From positions 4,261,001 to 4,325,000 of the forward strand of contig NZ_CP045302.1 of the NCBI RefSeq assembly GCF_009363155.1: a stretch of DNA of 64,000 nucleotides, given 5' to 3'. The stretch is from Azotobacter salinestris (GTDB lineage: Bacteria; Pseudomonadota; Gammaproteobacteria; Pseudomonadales; Pseudomonadaceae). Shown piece by piece: positions 48,562 to 56,731 of this stretch. Both the position numbers and the translations under genes were made by a program. The notes beneath the pieces are model-generated. The model did no database searches, was not told the origin of the DNA, and saw nothing but the letters and a program-made list of their open reading frames with translations. Every line of letters begins with the position of its first letter. The first letter of the stretch is position 1.

Positions 48562-48626
48562 TTATACGAACCGTGCCGAGAGGTGGGTTCCAAGCCAGTG
48601 GTGGTCTGGTCAATAAAGCACCGCAC

Positions 48627-48703
48627 GCACTCATAGCTCAGCTGGATAGAGTACCCGGCTACGAACCGGGCGGTCGGAGGTTCGAATCCTCCTGAGTGCG
48701 CCA
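48627..48703 (+). tRNA. tRNA-Arg (anticodon ACG), copy 2
   Basis: 77 nt, identical to copy 1 and 65 bases downstream of it. Both are followed by one strong terminator, so the Ser–Arg–Arg set is probably one transcript. Confidence 0.97.
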
Positions 48704-48710
48704 TACAAGA

Positions 48711-48738
48711 AGGGCCTGCAGCGATGCAGGCCCTTTTT
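48711..48738. terminator. Rho-independent terminator after the tRNA cluster
   Basis: GGGCCTGCA (48712–48720), loop GCGA, TGCAGGCCC (48725–48733), then TTTTT. Perfect 9-bp stem. It also lies at the 3' end of the convergent DUF4124-type gene and may serve both strands (AAGA on the other side is weak). Confidence 0.92.
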
Positions 48739-49247
48739 CATTTTCGGCCCTTGATGCTGATGCAGCCGTGTTCATCGAAGTCGATCTGTCGGGTATTGCC
48801 CTCGTTGTCGCGATAGTGGTAGCTGGTTCGGCCGTTGCGGCTGGAGATCCTGTCTGGTTTTCCAAGGGCGCTTTCCACATCCGAACGAGGCATGCCTGAG
48901 CGCATCTGCTTTTTGAGCATCGCTTCGCGGCGTTCTCGTCCTGTGATGCGATTGCCGCAACCATCCTCTTGCTGGCCGACTATGGTCAGCTCTTGGGAGT
49001 TGTCCTGCTGCGCCGTGCGAAGCCTGTGGTTTGGGGGTGGGCTTGCCATGGGTATCGGGCTGCCATCGCCGGGAGTGGCGTTGAAGGCATTCTGCAATTG
49101 TTGCTGCTGTTCTGCAGTGCAGCCGTGGTGGGTAAAGGTAATGTGGCCACCTGGGGTTGTGCAGCGATATATGGGCGAGGCGACGAGTTGAAATGCAGAG
49201 CAAAGTAGAAGTGCAGTTGTCGACGCTTTTATCAGCGATCCGTTCAC
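48738..49247 (-). CDS. Exported protein with N-terminal DUF4124-like and C-terminal BamE/OmlA-like region
   Basis: 169 residues. A signal peptide covers about residues 1–23 (SLIKASTTALLLCSAFQLVA). Next is a DUF4124-like piece (IYRCTTPGGHITFTHHGC), a Gln/Pro-rich spacer, and a C-terminal section (KKQMRSGMPRSDVESALGKPDRIS, SSRNGRTSYHYRD) recalling the SmpA/BamE small beta–alpha domain used in envelope assembly. Function unknown. It is convergent with the tRNA cluster. Confidence 0.75.
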   Translation of the reverse strand: MNGSLIKASTTALLLCSAFQLVASPIYRCTTPGGHITFTHHGCTAEQQQQLQNAFNATPGDGSPIPMASPPPNHRLRTAQQDNSQELTIVGQQEDGCGNRITGRERREAMLKKQMRSGMPRSDVESALGKPDRISSRNGRTSYHYRDNEGNTRQIDFDEHGCISIKGRK

Positions 49248-49556
49248 GGGCTGTCCTCCTTGACGTGAGGCAACAGGCTAGCGCCTGTCGGTATATGTGG
49301 GTGTGTCTCGGGTCTCGTCGCAGGTGCCGTGCGGTGAGATTGAGCGGAAGTTCGCATCGCAAGCACTTGTTCTGACCAGCATTCTGACGAGTGCAAAGCT
49401 GTCAGGCGGTGTTATCATGGCGCTCGTCAGCCCCGCCGGGGCTTGTGGAAACCCACCATGGACTTACCCAGTAGTTACTTCAAAACCGATTCGTGCAATC
49501 GCGTATTGACTGATTGATGCCCTTGGCGTGCTCCGCTGCTGGGGGTGGAGCCTGCC
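49248..49556. other. Intergenic region between the DUF4124-type gene and mgtE
   Basis: 309 bases of shared divergent promoter region. I see a GC hairpin (CCCCGCCGGGG around 49433–49443), and GGTGGAG before the mgtE start. I looked for a recognisable magnesium riboswitch and did not see one. Confidence 0.5.
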
Positions 49557-50999
49557 ATGACTGAAGTTGAAGCCAAGAAACAGCAGGAAAGTCTGCAGGA
49601 GCGTCTCGCTCAAGTTGTGGACCTGCTGCACCGGCACAAGCTGGTTGAGCACCTGACTCATCGCCAGGAGGGAGCGCACCATGATCTGGTCGAGAACCTG
49701 GTGCACCGGCAAAACCTGGCGGAGCTGCAGCGCAAACTCGACGAGCTTCATCCTGCAGACATCGCCTATATCCTCGAAGCCCTTCCTCTTGGCGAGCGCC
49801 TGAGTGTCTGGCAGCTGGTCAAGGCCGAGCGTGACGGCGACATCCTTCTTGAAGTGTCCGATGCAGTCCGCGAATCGCTGATCGCTGACATGGATGATCA
49901 CGAGCTGATCGCTGCTGCCAGGGAGCTGGGAGCCGATGAGCTTGCGGACCTGGCCCACGAGCTGCCGCGGGATGTGGTCTACGAGCTGATGGAGTCCCTC
50001 GATGCTCAGCAGCGTGAGAGGGTGCGCTCGGCGCTCTCCTATGAAGAGGATCAGGTTGGCGCGCTGATGGATTTCGAGATGGTTACCATCCGCGAAGACG
50101 TCAGCCTGGAAGTGGTATTGCGCTATCTGCGGCGCCTGAAGGAGCTGCCTGGACACACCGACAAGCTGTTTGTGGTGGATTATGACGGGATGCTGAAAGG
50201 CGTATTGCCGATCAAGCGTCTGCTGGTCAGCGACCCCGAGCGACAGGTCTCCGAAGTCATGGCGCTCGATCCTGTGTGCTTTCATCCCGAAGAGGATGCC
50301 TACGATGCCGCCCAGGCCTTCGAGCGTTATGATCTGGTCTCGGCGCCCGTGGTGGACAGGGATGGCAAGCTGATCGGTCGTCTGACCATTGATGCCATGG
50401 TCGATCTGATCCGTGAGGAAGGTGAGAGCGAAGTGCTGAACATGGCCGGCTTGCGTGAGGAGGAGGATATCTTCGCCTCGGTGTGGAAGTCGGTCGGCAA
50501 CCGCTGGGCATGGCTTGCGGTGAATCTGGTCACCGCCTTCGTCGCTTCGCGCGTGATCGGTCTGTTCGAGAACTCCATCGAGAAGCTGGTGGCTTTGGCG
50601 GCGCTGATGCCGATCGTCGCGGGCATCGGTGGCAACTCCGGCAACCAGACGATCACCATGATCGTTCGTGCCATGGCTCTGGGGCAGATCAATACGGGAA
50701 ATACGGCCCGTTTGTTGATCAAGGAGCTTGGGGTGGCGCTGATCAACGGGCTGGTCTGGGGCGGGGTGATCGGCATGGTGGCGGGCATTCTTTATGGAAG
50801 TTGGTCGCTGGCTGCGGTAATGACGGGCGCAATGACCCTGAATCTGCTGATGGCCGCCCTGATGGGGGTGTTGATTCCCATGACGTTGGCCAGACTCGGG
50901 CGCGATCCGGCCATGGGTGCCAGTGTGATGATCACGGCCATGACGGACAGTGGCGGTTTCTTCATCTTCCTGGGATTGGCCACCTTGTTCTTGCTTTGA
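49557..50999 (+). CDS. mgtE: Magnesium transporter MgtE
   Basis: 480 residues. N-terminal helical N domain (LHPADIAYILEALPLGERLSVWQL), two CBS domains (LPGHTDKLFVVDYDGMLKGVLPIKRLLV and FERYDLVSAPVVDRDGKLIGRLTIDAMV), then five transmembrane helices with the pore signature ALMPIVAGIGGNSGNQT. The CBS domains close the channel when cytosolic Mg2+ is high. The ATG at 49557 fits GGGTGGAG seven bases before; an in-frame start four codons upstream is possible. Confidence 0.95.
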   Translation: MTEVEAKKQQESLQERLAQVVDLLHRHKLVEHLTHRQEGAHHDLVENLVHRQNLAELQRKLDELHPADIAYILEALPLGERLSVWQLVKAERDGDILLEVSDAVRESLIADMDDHELIAAARELGADELADLAHELPRDVVYELMESLDAQQRERVRSALSYEEDQVGALMDFEMVTIREDVSLEVVLRYLRRLKELPGHTDKLFVVDYDGMLKGVLPIKRLLVSDPERQVSEVMALDPVCFHPEEDAYDAAQAFERYDLVSAPVVDRDGKLIGRLTIDAMVDLIREEGESEVLNMAGLREEEDIFASVWKSVGNRWAWLAVNLVTAFVASRVIGLFENSIEKLVALAALMPIVAGIGGNSGNQTITMIVRAMALGQINTGNTARLLIKELGVALINGLVWGGVIGMVAGILYGSWSLAAVMTGAMTLNLLMAALMGVLIPMTLARLGRDPAMGASVMITAMTDSGGFFIFLGLATLFLL

Positions 51000-51166
51000 G
51001 TCGGTGTCTTTGAGTCGGTGTAGGGCGAGGGAGTGTCCGTCAGAGCTGGCTGGGCTCGGGCGGCAGAGTGGCCTCAGAAGAGGGGCTGCGGCCGATTGCG
51101 GGCCGGGTGGCGAAAAGAGGTGGGTCAAGGCTGGTAATCGAGGCGCTGTATGGCAGGCGTGTTGAA

Positions 51167-51194
51167 AAACAGGCCTATGGGCATAGGCCTGTTT
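51167..51194. terminator. Bidirectional terminator between mgtE and amrZ
   Basis: AAACAGGCCTATG (51167–51179) and CATAGGCCTGTTT (51182–51194) form a perfect 13-bp stem with A's upstream (GAAAAAC) and T's downstream, so it works for both convergent genes. Confidence 0.85.
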
Positions 51195-51260
51195 CCTGCG
51201 TCAGCTTCCGACGATTCAGCCAAAGCCTTCGGCTGAAGGCTGCACATATCGCTCATGCGG

Positions 51261-51599
51261 CTATTGCTCGGCGGTCATGCCTTCGGTCGCGAGTTCGCTG
51301 TCCTGCGCAATCAGGGCGACCAAGGCATTCTGCTGGCGTCGGGTCAACTGCCGGAAGCGCTGTAGCAGCTCCCGTTCGTGCAGGGAAAGCTCGGGGCTGT
51401 CCAGGCGCAGGCTCAGGTCGTCGCCCAAGGCGTCTTCCTGAAGCAGGCTTTGCTCCAGGCGGGCAATGATTTCCGAGTTCATGCTGCGATGATGGTTGCG
51501 TGCCACATCTGCGATACGCTCACGCATGCCATCGGGTAGACGAACGACGAATTTGTCAGCTGTGCGGCTGGAGTAGATTGCCTGTTTCATAGGTTGCAT
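51261..51599 (-). CDS. amrZ: AmrZ, ribbon-helix-helix regulator of alginate/motility/biofilm genes
   Basis: 112 residues. The Arc-type core [46 protein letters not shown] and the C-terminal tetramerisation helix [32 protein letters not shown] match P. aeruginosa AmrZ closely, as I remember it. AmrZ activates alginate synthesis and represses flagellar and c-di-GMP genes. By homology (family start MRPLKQA) I chose the ATG at 51599 (MQPMKQAIY); the second Met at 51590 is possible. No strong ribosome binding site precedes either. Confidence 0.93.
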   Translation of the reverse strand: MQPMKQAIYSSRTADKFVVRLPDGMRERIADVARNHHRSMNSEIIARLEQSLLQEDALGDDLSLRLDSPELSLHERELLQRFRQLTRRQQNALVALIAQDSELATEGMTAEQ

Positions 51600-51658
51600 A
51601 GTTTCGACCGGTGAGTTGTTATAGAGTGCTGGCAATTAGCTTGCAAGGGTGTTTTCGG

Positions 51659-51685
51659 TATGACCTCGGCTCGTTGCAGTGGTTC
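51659..51685 (-). promoter_or_regulatory. Candidate AlgU (sigma-22/RpoE-type) promoter of amrZ
   Basis: On the minus strand GAAC-CA is followed after a 16-base gap by TCATA (consensus GAACTT-N16/17-TCTGA). It would start transcription about 50 bases before amrZ. In P. aeruginosa amrZ is AlgU-dependent, which makes the position plausible; the match is partial. Confidence 0.4.
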
Positions 51686-51967
51686 ACTCTTTTCAATGTT
51701 TGAATCAATTGATCGAGCGCAGCCGATTTGCATGTTCCATCGACATCGGATTCCCTGCGCGGCCGCTCTGCGCCAAGCCCAAGAGTCGACTGCGTGAATG
51801 GCCTGTTGTTCCGTGGCTGTCTTCGTTTTTACGCAGCATGCATGACAAAGGGCGTTTTCATGGCTAGAATGCCGCCTCATCGCTGTTGCTCGGTCACGTG
51901 ATCGAAAGCCTGGCGAGAGTGCTTCTGAGTAGGCAGAAGTACGCAAGATTCGATGATTTCTCTGCAC
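51686..51967. other. Remainder of the amrZ–tRNA-Arg intergenic region
   Basis: No gene was recognised here. The stretch belongs to the 368-base gap between amrZ and the tRNA and has mixed composition with several AT-rich tracts. Nothing besides the candidate amrZ promoter stands out. Confidence 0.5.
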
Positions 51968-52042
51968 GTCCCCTTAGTTCAATGGATAGAACAAGCCCCT
52001 CCTAAGGGCTAGATGCTGGTTCGACTCCAGCAGGGGGCGCCA
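51968..52042 (+). tRNA. tRNA-Arg (anticodon CCT)
   Basis: 75 nt with encoded CCA. Acceptor GTCCCCT pairs with AGGGGGC (one T–G), anticodon arm AGCCC-CTCCTAA-GGGCT giving CCT, T arm CTGGTTCGACTCCAG. This rare-codon tRNA gene is a common integration site in other genomes, but I see no integrase or repeated 3' end here. Confidence 0.96.
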
Positions 52043-52405
52043 CCTCTCGATTGCCGGCCATGGTTTCCTTGGCTCGGCAGGCGAGCCAGTTCCTGCTCCT
52101 GAATCCGATAGCCATGATAGCGAAATAATATCTTGAGCGGCTTGGATGACGATGAGTGGCAAGCTTCAAGCACTGTGGGTATGCAGTCGCCACCCGGGCG
52201 CAGGCTCCATGCTCGGACCTCTGCCGGGAGCAGCCATCCATTGAGGATGCACCGGTCATCGCCATCGAACGCCTGCGGCTTATGCACGGGGGCATCCCTT
52301 GGTTGGCAAGAAGACGGCTTGACTTTCGAGGAGGCTTGGACAGCTTGAACTCCTCACCGGCGGCTGCGTACTGTGTACGAAACGCCGTGGAAGGGGAGAC
52401 CCGTC
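52043..52405. other. Intergenic region between tRNA-Arg and the glutamine-synthetase-like gene
   Basis: 363 bases without a supported gene. It starts with a short AT-rich stretch and becomes GC-rich. The ribosome binding site AGGGGAGAC lies just before 52406. No att-like direct repeat of the tRNA end was found. Confidence 0.5.
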
Positions 52406-53746
52406 ATGATCAAGCCTCAGCAGCCGCTTGCCGAGCGTCTGGTCGGCGTCGAAGAGGTCGAGTGCGTCACTCCCGATCTCAACGGGGTGCCGCGTGGCAA
52501 GGTGATGACCGCCAGGGGCTTTCTCGAAGGGCAGCGCCTGCAAATGGCCCGCGGGGTTCTGCTTCAGTGCATCATGGGTGGCTATCCGCCGACTCGCTTT
52601 TATGGCAGCGACGATGGCGACCTGCTCCTCATTCCCGACCCACGGCAGCTCCATCTTGTCCCCTGGTGCGAGCGGCCCCGGGCTCTGGCGATCTGCGATG
52701 CCGAAGAGCTGAAGGGAGGGGGGTCGCCCTTGTCGACCCGCACTCTGCTCAAGCGCGTTCTGGCCGCCTATGCTCGCCGGAGCTGGCAACCGGTGGTGGC
52801 CACCGAGCTGGAGTTCTTCGTCTTCGCTCCGCATGGCGATCCACAGTTGCCTTTCCAGCCGCCGATCGGACTCGATGGTCGGCGAGAAACCGGTTTCTCG
52901 GCCTTCAGCGTGTCCTCCAGCAACGGCTTGCGGCCCTTCTTCGAGGATGTCTATCGCTGCATGGCGGCGCTCGACCTGCCTCGGGACACTTTCATGCACG
53001 AAATGGGGGTCAGCCAGTTCGAGATCAACCTGCTGCATGGCGAGCCCTTGCTACTGGCCGACCAGACGTTCCTGTTCAAGCATCTGCTCCGGGAGGTGGC
53101 GCTCAGGCACGGGCTGATGGTGGTCTGCATGGCCAAGCCACTGGCTGGTGCTCCTGGAAGCTCCATGCATATCCATCAGAGCGTGGTGGAGCAGGGTAGC
53201 GGCAGGAACCTGTTCAGCGACGCACATGGCGAACCGACCCCGGCCTTCCGTTACTTCATTGGCGGGCAGCAACGAGCGCTTGCCGATCTCACCTTGCTGT
53301 TTGCCCCGCACGTCAATTCCTACCAGCGGCTATGCCATCCCTATGCTTCGCCGAACAACGCCTGCTGGTCCCATGACAACCGTACGGCAGGGCTGCGTAT
53401 TCCAGCCAGCCCGGCGGCCGCGCGGCGGGTCGAGAACCGCCTGCCAGGCGCGGATGCCAATCCCTATCTGGCTATCGCCGCCAGCCTGGCTGCCGGTCTG
53501 CTCGGGCTGCAGCAGCAGGTAGAGCCGAGTGCGCCGTTGCAAGGCGAATTTCAGGTGCCGGAAAGTCTGGCCCTGCCGAGCAGCATGCCGGTTGCGCTGG
53601 ATCGGCTTAAGCACAGCCAACTGGCCCGGGAGTTGTTCGGCGAAGAGTTCATCGAGGGCTACATCGCCAGCAAGCGCCTGGAGCTGATGGATTTTCTCGA
53701 CGAGATCAGTCCTTGGGAGCGGCGCGTTCTGGCAAGCCAGGTCTGA
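52406..53746 (+). CDS. Glutamine-synthetase-family ligase (gamma-glutamylpolyamine synthetase type)
   Basis: 446 residues. GS fold with VECVTPDLNGVPRGKVM, the metal-binding ATELEFFVFAP, MGVSQFEINLLHGEPL, the ATP-site CMAKPLAGAPGSSMHIHQS and NNRTAGLRIPASP-like substrate loop (DNRTAGLRIPASPAAARRVENRLPGADANPY). This class (PuuA/SpuB/SpuI) glutamylates putrescine, spermidine or similar amines; true GlnA has a different C-terminal adenylylation loop. The gene stands alone, so the substrate is open. Confidence 0.85.
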   Translation: MIKPQQPLAERLVGVEEVECVTPDLNGVPRGKVMTARGFLEGQRLQMARGVLLQCIMGGYPPTRFYGSDDGDLLLIPDPRQLHLVPWCERPRALAICDAEELKGGGSPLSTRTLLKRVLAAYARRSWQPVVATELEFFVFAPHGDPQLPFQPPIGLDGRRETGFSAFSVSSSNGLRPFFEDVYRCMAALDLPRDTFMHEMGVSQFEINLLHGEPLLLADQTFLFKHLLREVALRHGLMVVCMAKPLAGAPGSSMHIHQSVVEQGSGRNLFSDAHGEPTPAFRYFIGGQQRALADLTLLFAPHVNSYQRLCHPYASPNNACWSHDNRTAGLRIPASPAAARRVENRLPGADANPYLAIAASLAAGLLGLQQQVEPSAPLQGEFQVPESLALPSSMPVALDRLKHSQLARELFGEEFIEGYIASKRLELMDFLDEISPWERRVLASQV

Positions 53747-53951
53747 GCTCCTGGCAGATCTCCTGCCTCCTGCCGCTCTCTTCGCTGCTCCTTTTGCAAA
53801 AGAGGGGTGCCGTCGATCAGCGCCGGTGAGCGCCACGCTGTGAAGAATGGGAAATCAGGGGTACTGTATGAAAAATGCAGCATTTGTGCTTGGCCTTGTG
53901 GCATGACGCGGCAGCCTGGTGATCAACCGGGCGCACGAGGGGGAACCTGGC

Positions 53952-54566
53952 ATGAGCCTGTCGATTTCCTTGCATTTGCTGGCTCACGCTCTGGCGCCCG
54001 GCCAGGTGAAGCCTCGCCTGATCCCTGCTCTGGGCGAAGATGGCGCGTGCGATCTGCAGCGTCTGCTGGTGGAGCGCGCCTTGCACCTGCCGATGGATGG
54101 CTTTCAGGATCGGTTCCTCTGGCTCGACGAGGGCCCTGACGAGGCCTTGAGCTCCATGGCGGAAGCCTGCGGCTGGGCCGTCGTCGAACAGCCGGCGGGC
54201 GATCTGGGCGAGCGGATGCGCCGCATCGCCACTCTCGGTCTTTGTACCACGGATGCGGTAATTCTGATCGGCAACGACAGCCCTGCGCTGGACGGCGACT
54301 ATCTGCATGCTGCCTGCGAGGCGCTGCACGAGCGGGATGTGGTGCTCGGGCCGGCCGAGCGCGGCGACTATGTCCTGCTGGGGCTGCGCCGGGTCGACCC
54401 CTTGCTGTTCGAAGCCATTCCCTGGGGGTGCGAGGAGGTCCTGCCTGTCACCTGCGAGCGCTTGCGCCAACTGGGCTGGAGGCACTGCCTGCTGCCTCGG
54501 CTGTGGGAGGTGGAGGGGCCCGAGGATCTGTTGCGTCTGGCCGAGCTGGGCATTCGCCTGAGTTGA
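53952..54566 (+). CDS. DUF2064/TIGR04282-family putative glycosyltransferase
   Basis: 204 residues. Nucleotide-diphospho-sugar-transferase-like fold with GERMRRIATLGLCTTDAVILIGNDSPALDGDYLHAACEAL, where the GNDSPAL element is the family's metal/nucleotide site, and ERDVVLGPAERGDYVLLGLRR. The typical N-terminal MAKxPxPGxVKTRL motif is weak here (APGQVKPRLIPAL). Role unknown. It is transcribed towards fleQ, 306 bases upstream of it. Confidence 0.75.
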   Translation: MSLSISLHLLAHALAPGQVKPRLIPALGEDGACDLQRLLVERALHLPMDGFQDRFLWLDEGPDEALSSMAEACGWAVVEQPAGDLGERMRRIATLGLCTTDAVILIGNDSPALDGDYLHAACEALHERDVVLGPAERGDYVLLGLRRVDPLLFEAIPWGCEEVLPVTCERLRQLGWRHCLLPRLWEVEGPEDLLRLAELGIRLS

Positions 54567-54872
54567 GGTTGCGGGCCACCGCCTGTGGCCCACAGGCCAT
54601 GCCATAGCTATCGAGCGAGGGGCATCCTTTGTAGAATGCGGATACTCGTTCAAGCGTATCCGGGCATGGGCTGGATTTTCCCACGGCTTGTCTCGAACGC
54701 AGGATCGCTCCTTGGCGGCTCGCTGTCCGCTCTGTCGGAGTTCCGCCGTCGCGTGCGCAGGATGCGCGCTCCTCGATTCGATGCCATGGCAATCTCGATA
54801 GCGGGCAGACTGGCACGCTGCGATCTGCGATGGTGCTCCCTGAAGCCTTTTCCAGTTCAGATATCCGACAAC
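54567..54872. other. Intergenic region upstream of fleQ
   Basis: 306 bases. The fleQ frame stays open through much of it, but the encoded sequence has no similarity to the family, so I treat it as leader. In Pseudomonas fliS/fliT-type genes lie upstream of fleQ; none is seen here. Confidence 0.5.
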
Positions 54873-56378
54873 ATGTGGCGTGACACTAAAATTCTTCTGA
54901 TCGACGATGACCGCGACCGACGCAGGGACATGTCGGTCATCCTCGATTTCCTCGACGAGCAGTACCTGGCCTGCGCCAGTGCCGAGTGGAGGGAGCAGGT
55001 CGAGTCGCTGGTCTCCAGCCAGGCATTGCTGTGCGTGCTGCTGGGAGCGGTCGAGGCGCAAGGTGGAGAGCTCGAACTGATCAAGTCGCTTCGTGGCTGG
55101 GACGAGACGCTGCCCGTGCTGCTGCTCGGTCGGCATCCGCCGTCAGACTGGCCCAAGGAGGTGCGTCGCCAGGTGCTGGCCAGCCTGGAGACACCGCCTT
55201 CCTACAACAAGCTGCTCGACTCCCTGCACCGTGCCCAGGTCTATCGCGTGATGCCCGGCCAGGGACGAGGCCTGTCGCGCGAACCCAACCTGTTTCGCAG
55301 TCTGGTCGGTACCAGTCGAGCGATTCAGCAGGTGCGCCAGTTGTTGCAGCAGGTGGTCGATACCGATGCCTGCGTGCTGTTGCAGGGCGAGTCCGGAACC
55401 GGCAAGGAGGTGGTAGCGCGCAACCTGCACTATCATTCCAGGCGCCGCGATGCCCCCTTCGTGCCGCTCAATTGCAGCGCCATTGCAGCCGAACTGCTCG
55501 AGAGCGAGCTGTTCGGGCATGAGAGGGGAGCCTTCAGCGGTGCTCTCGGCAGCCATGCCGGGCGTCTCGAACTGGCCCAGGGCGGCGTCCTGTTCCTCGA
55601 GGAAATCGATGCCATGCCGCTGCCGATCCAGGCCCGACTGCTGCACGTGCTGAAGGGGGGCGCATTCGAACGCCTGGGCAGCACGCAGGCACAGAGCATC
55701 GATGTGCGGATCATTGCCGCAAGCCACAAGAATCTCGAGGCGATGGTCGGTGAGGGCAGCTTCCGCGAGGATCTTTACTACCGACTCAGTGTCTTTCCCA
55801 TCGAGATGCCGCCCCTGCGCGAGCGTGTGGAGGATCTTCCGCTTTTGTTGAACGAACTGATCGCACGGCTGGAGCATGACAAGCTGGGGTCCATCCGCTT
55901 CAATTCGGCGGCGATCATGTCCCTGTGTCGGCATGATTGGCCGGGCAATCTGCGCGAGCTGGCCAATCTGGTGGAGCGGATGTCGATCATGCATCCCTAT
56001 GGCGTCATCGGTGTGCAGGAACTGCCGAAGAAATACCGCCATATCGAGGGCGAGGACGAGCAGGGCGACGAGGGCGGGGTATTCGAGATCGGCATGCCGG
56101 ACCCGAGCAGCCTTGCCCTGCTGCCGCCGGAGGGGCTGGACCTGAAGGATTATCTGGCTGCCCTCGAGCAGACGCTCATCCAGCAGGCGCTGGACGATTC
56201 TGCCGGCGTGGTGGCGCGTGCCGCCGAACGCCTGCGCATCCGCCGTACCACACTGGTGGAGAAGATGCGCAAGTACGGCATGAGCCGGCGCGAGGAGGGC
56301 GACGATCAAACGGTTCCGGAGAATGCCGCAGGCTCCGGTCATTGCCCGGCGGTTGCTCCGCCGGGAACCGAGTGTTAA
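54873..56378 (+). CDS. fleQ: FleQ, NtrC-type c-di-GMP-binding regulator
   Basis: 501 residues, aligning end to end with FleQ: REC-like domain (MWRDTKILLIDDDRDRRRDM), AAA+ domain and Fis helix-turn-helix (GVVARAAERLRIRRTTLVEKMRKYGM). Walker A is GESGTGKE (172–179). Residues reported to bind c-di-GMP in P. aeruginosa FleQ have counterparts: Arg142 (LFRSLVG), Arg183-Asn184 (ARNLHYHS), Glu328 and Arg332 (NELIAR). Unusually, the Walker B segment reads LFLEEIDAMP where LFLDEIGDMP is normal, and the GAFTGA loop is GAFSGA (219–224). hsbA follows after 39 bases, without the usual fleSR and fliE–J genes. I chose the start by family N-terminus (MWRxTK). Confidence 0.9.
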   Translation: MWRDTKILLIDDDRDRRRDMSVILDFLDEQYLACASAEWREQVESLVSSQALLCVLLGAVEAQGGELELIKSLRGWDETLPVLLLGRHPPSDWPKEVRRQVLASLETPPSYNKLLDSLHRAQVYRVMPGQGRGLSREPNLFRSLVGTSRAIQQVRQLLQQVVDTDACVLLQGESGTGKEVVARNLHYHSRRRDAPFVPLNCSAIAAELLESELFGHERGAFSGALGSHAGRLELAQGGVLFLEEIDAMPLPIQARLLHVLKGGAFERLGSTQAQSIDVRIIAASHKNLEAMVGEGSFREDLYYRLSVFPIEMPPLRERVEDLPLLLNELIARLEHDKLGSIRFNSAAIMSLCRHDWPGNLRELANLVERMSIMHPYGVIGVQELPKKYRHIEGEDEQGDEGGVFEIGMPDPSSLALLPPEGLDLKDYLAALEQTLIQQALDDSAGVVARAAERLRIRRTTLVEKMRKYGMSRREEGDDQTVPENAAGSGHCPAVAPPGTEC

Positions 56379-56417
56379 ACCTCGCTGCAGCGACGACACC
56401 TACCTGAGGAGCACCGT

Positions 56418-56723
56418 ATGGCTATCACTTCGCAGCCTTCGGCAGATGGACAAGAGTTGACCATTTTCATCCAGGGGCGCTTCGACTTCGGCGCCCACCA
56501 GGAATTCCGGGACGCCTACGAGCGGGTGAACATCACTCCGAAGCGCTATGTCGTCGACCTGCAGGGCGCGACCTACCTGGACAGCTCGGCGCTCGGCATG
56601 CTCCTGCTGCTGCGTGATCATGCCGGCGGCGAGCGGGCGCAGATCCGCCTGATCCACTGCAGTCCGGATGTGCGCAAGATCCTCTCGATCTCCAATTTCG
56701 AACAGCTCTTTCACATCGCCTAG
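56418..56723 (+). CDS. hsbA: HsbA, STAS-domain anti-sigma factor antagonist
   Basis: 101 residues. STAS fold with TIFIQGRFDFGAHQEFRDAY and the phosphorylatable serine motif YLDSSALGMLLLLRDHAG (Ser56/57). In P. aeruginosa phosphorylated HsbA releases FlgM and unphosphorylated HsbA sequesters it, or binds the diguanylate cyclase HsbD. It is 8 bases upstream of hsbR. Confidence 0.93.
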   Translation: MAITSQPSADGQELTIFIQGRFDFGAHQEFRDAYERVNITPKRYVVDLQGATYLDSSALGMLLLLRDHAGGERAQIRLIHCSPDVRKILSISNFEQLFHIA

Positions 56724-56731
56724 GCCTTCCT

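Noticed and set aside
51968-52405. Genomic island integrated at tRNA-Arg(CCT)
   Set aside because: No integrase, no direct repeat of the tRNA 3' end and no compositional shift; downstream genes look like core chromosome.
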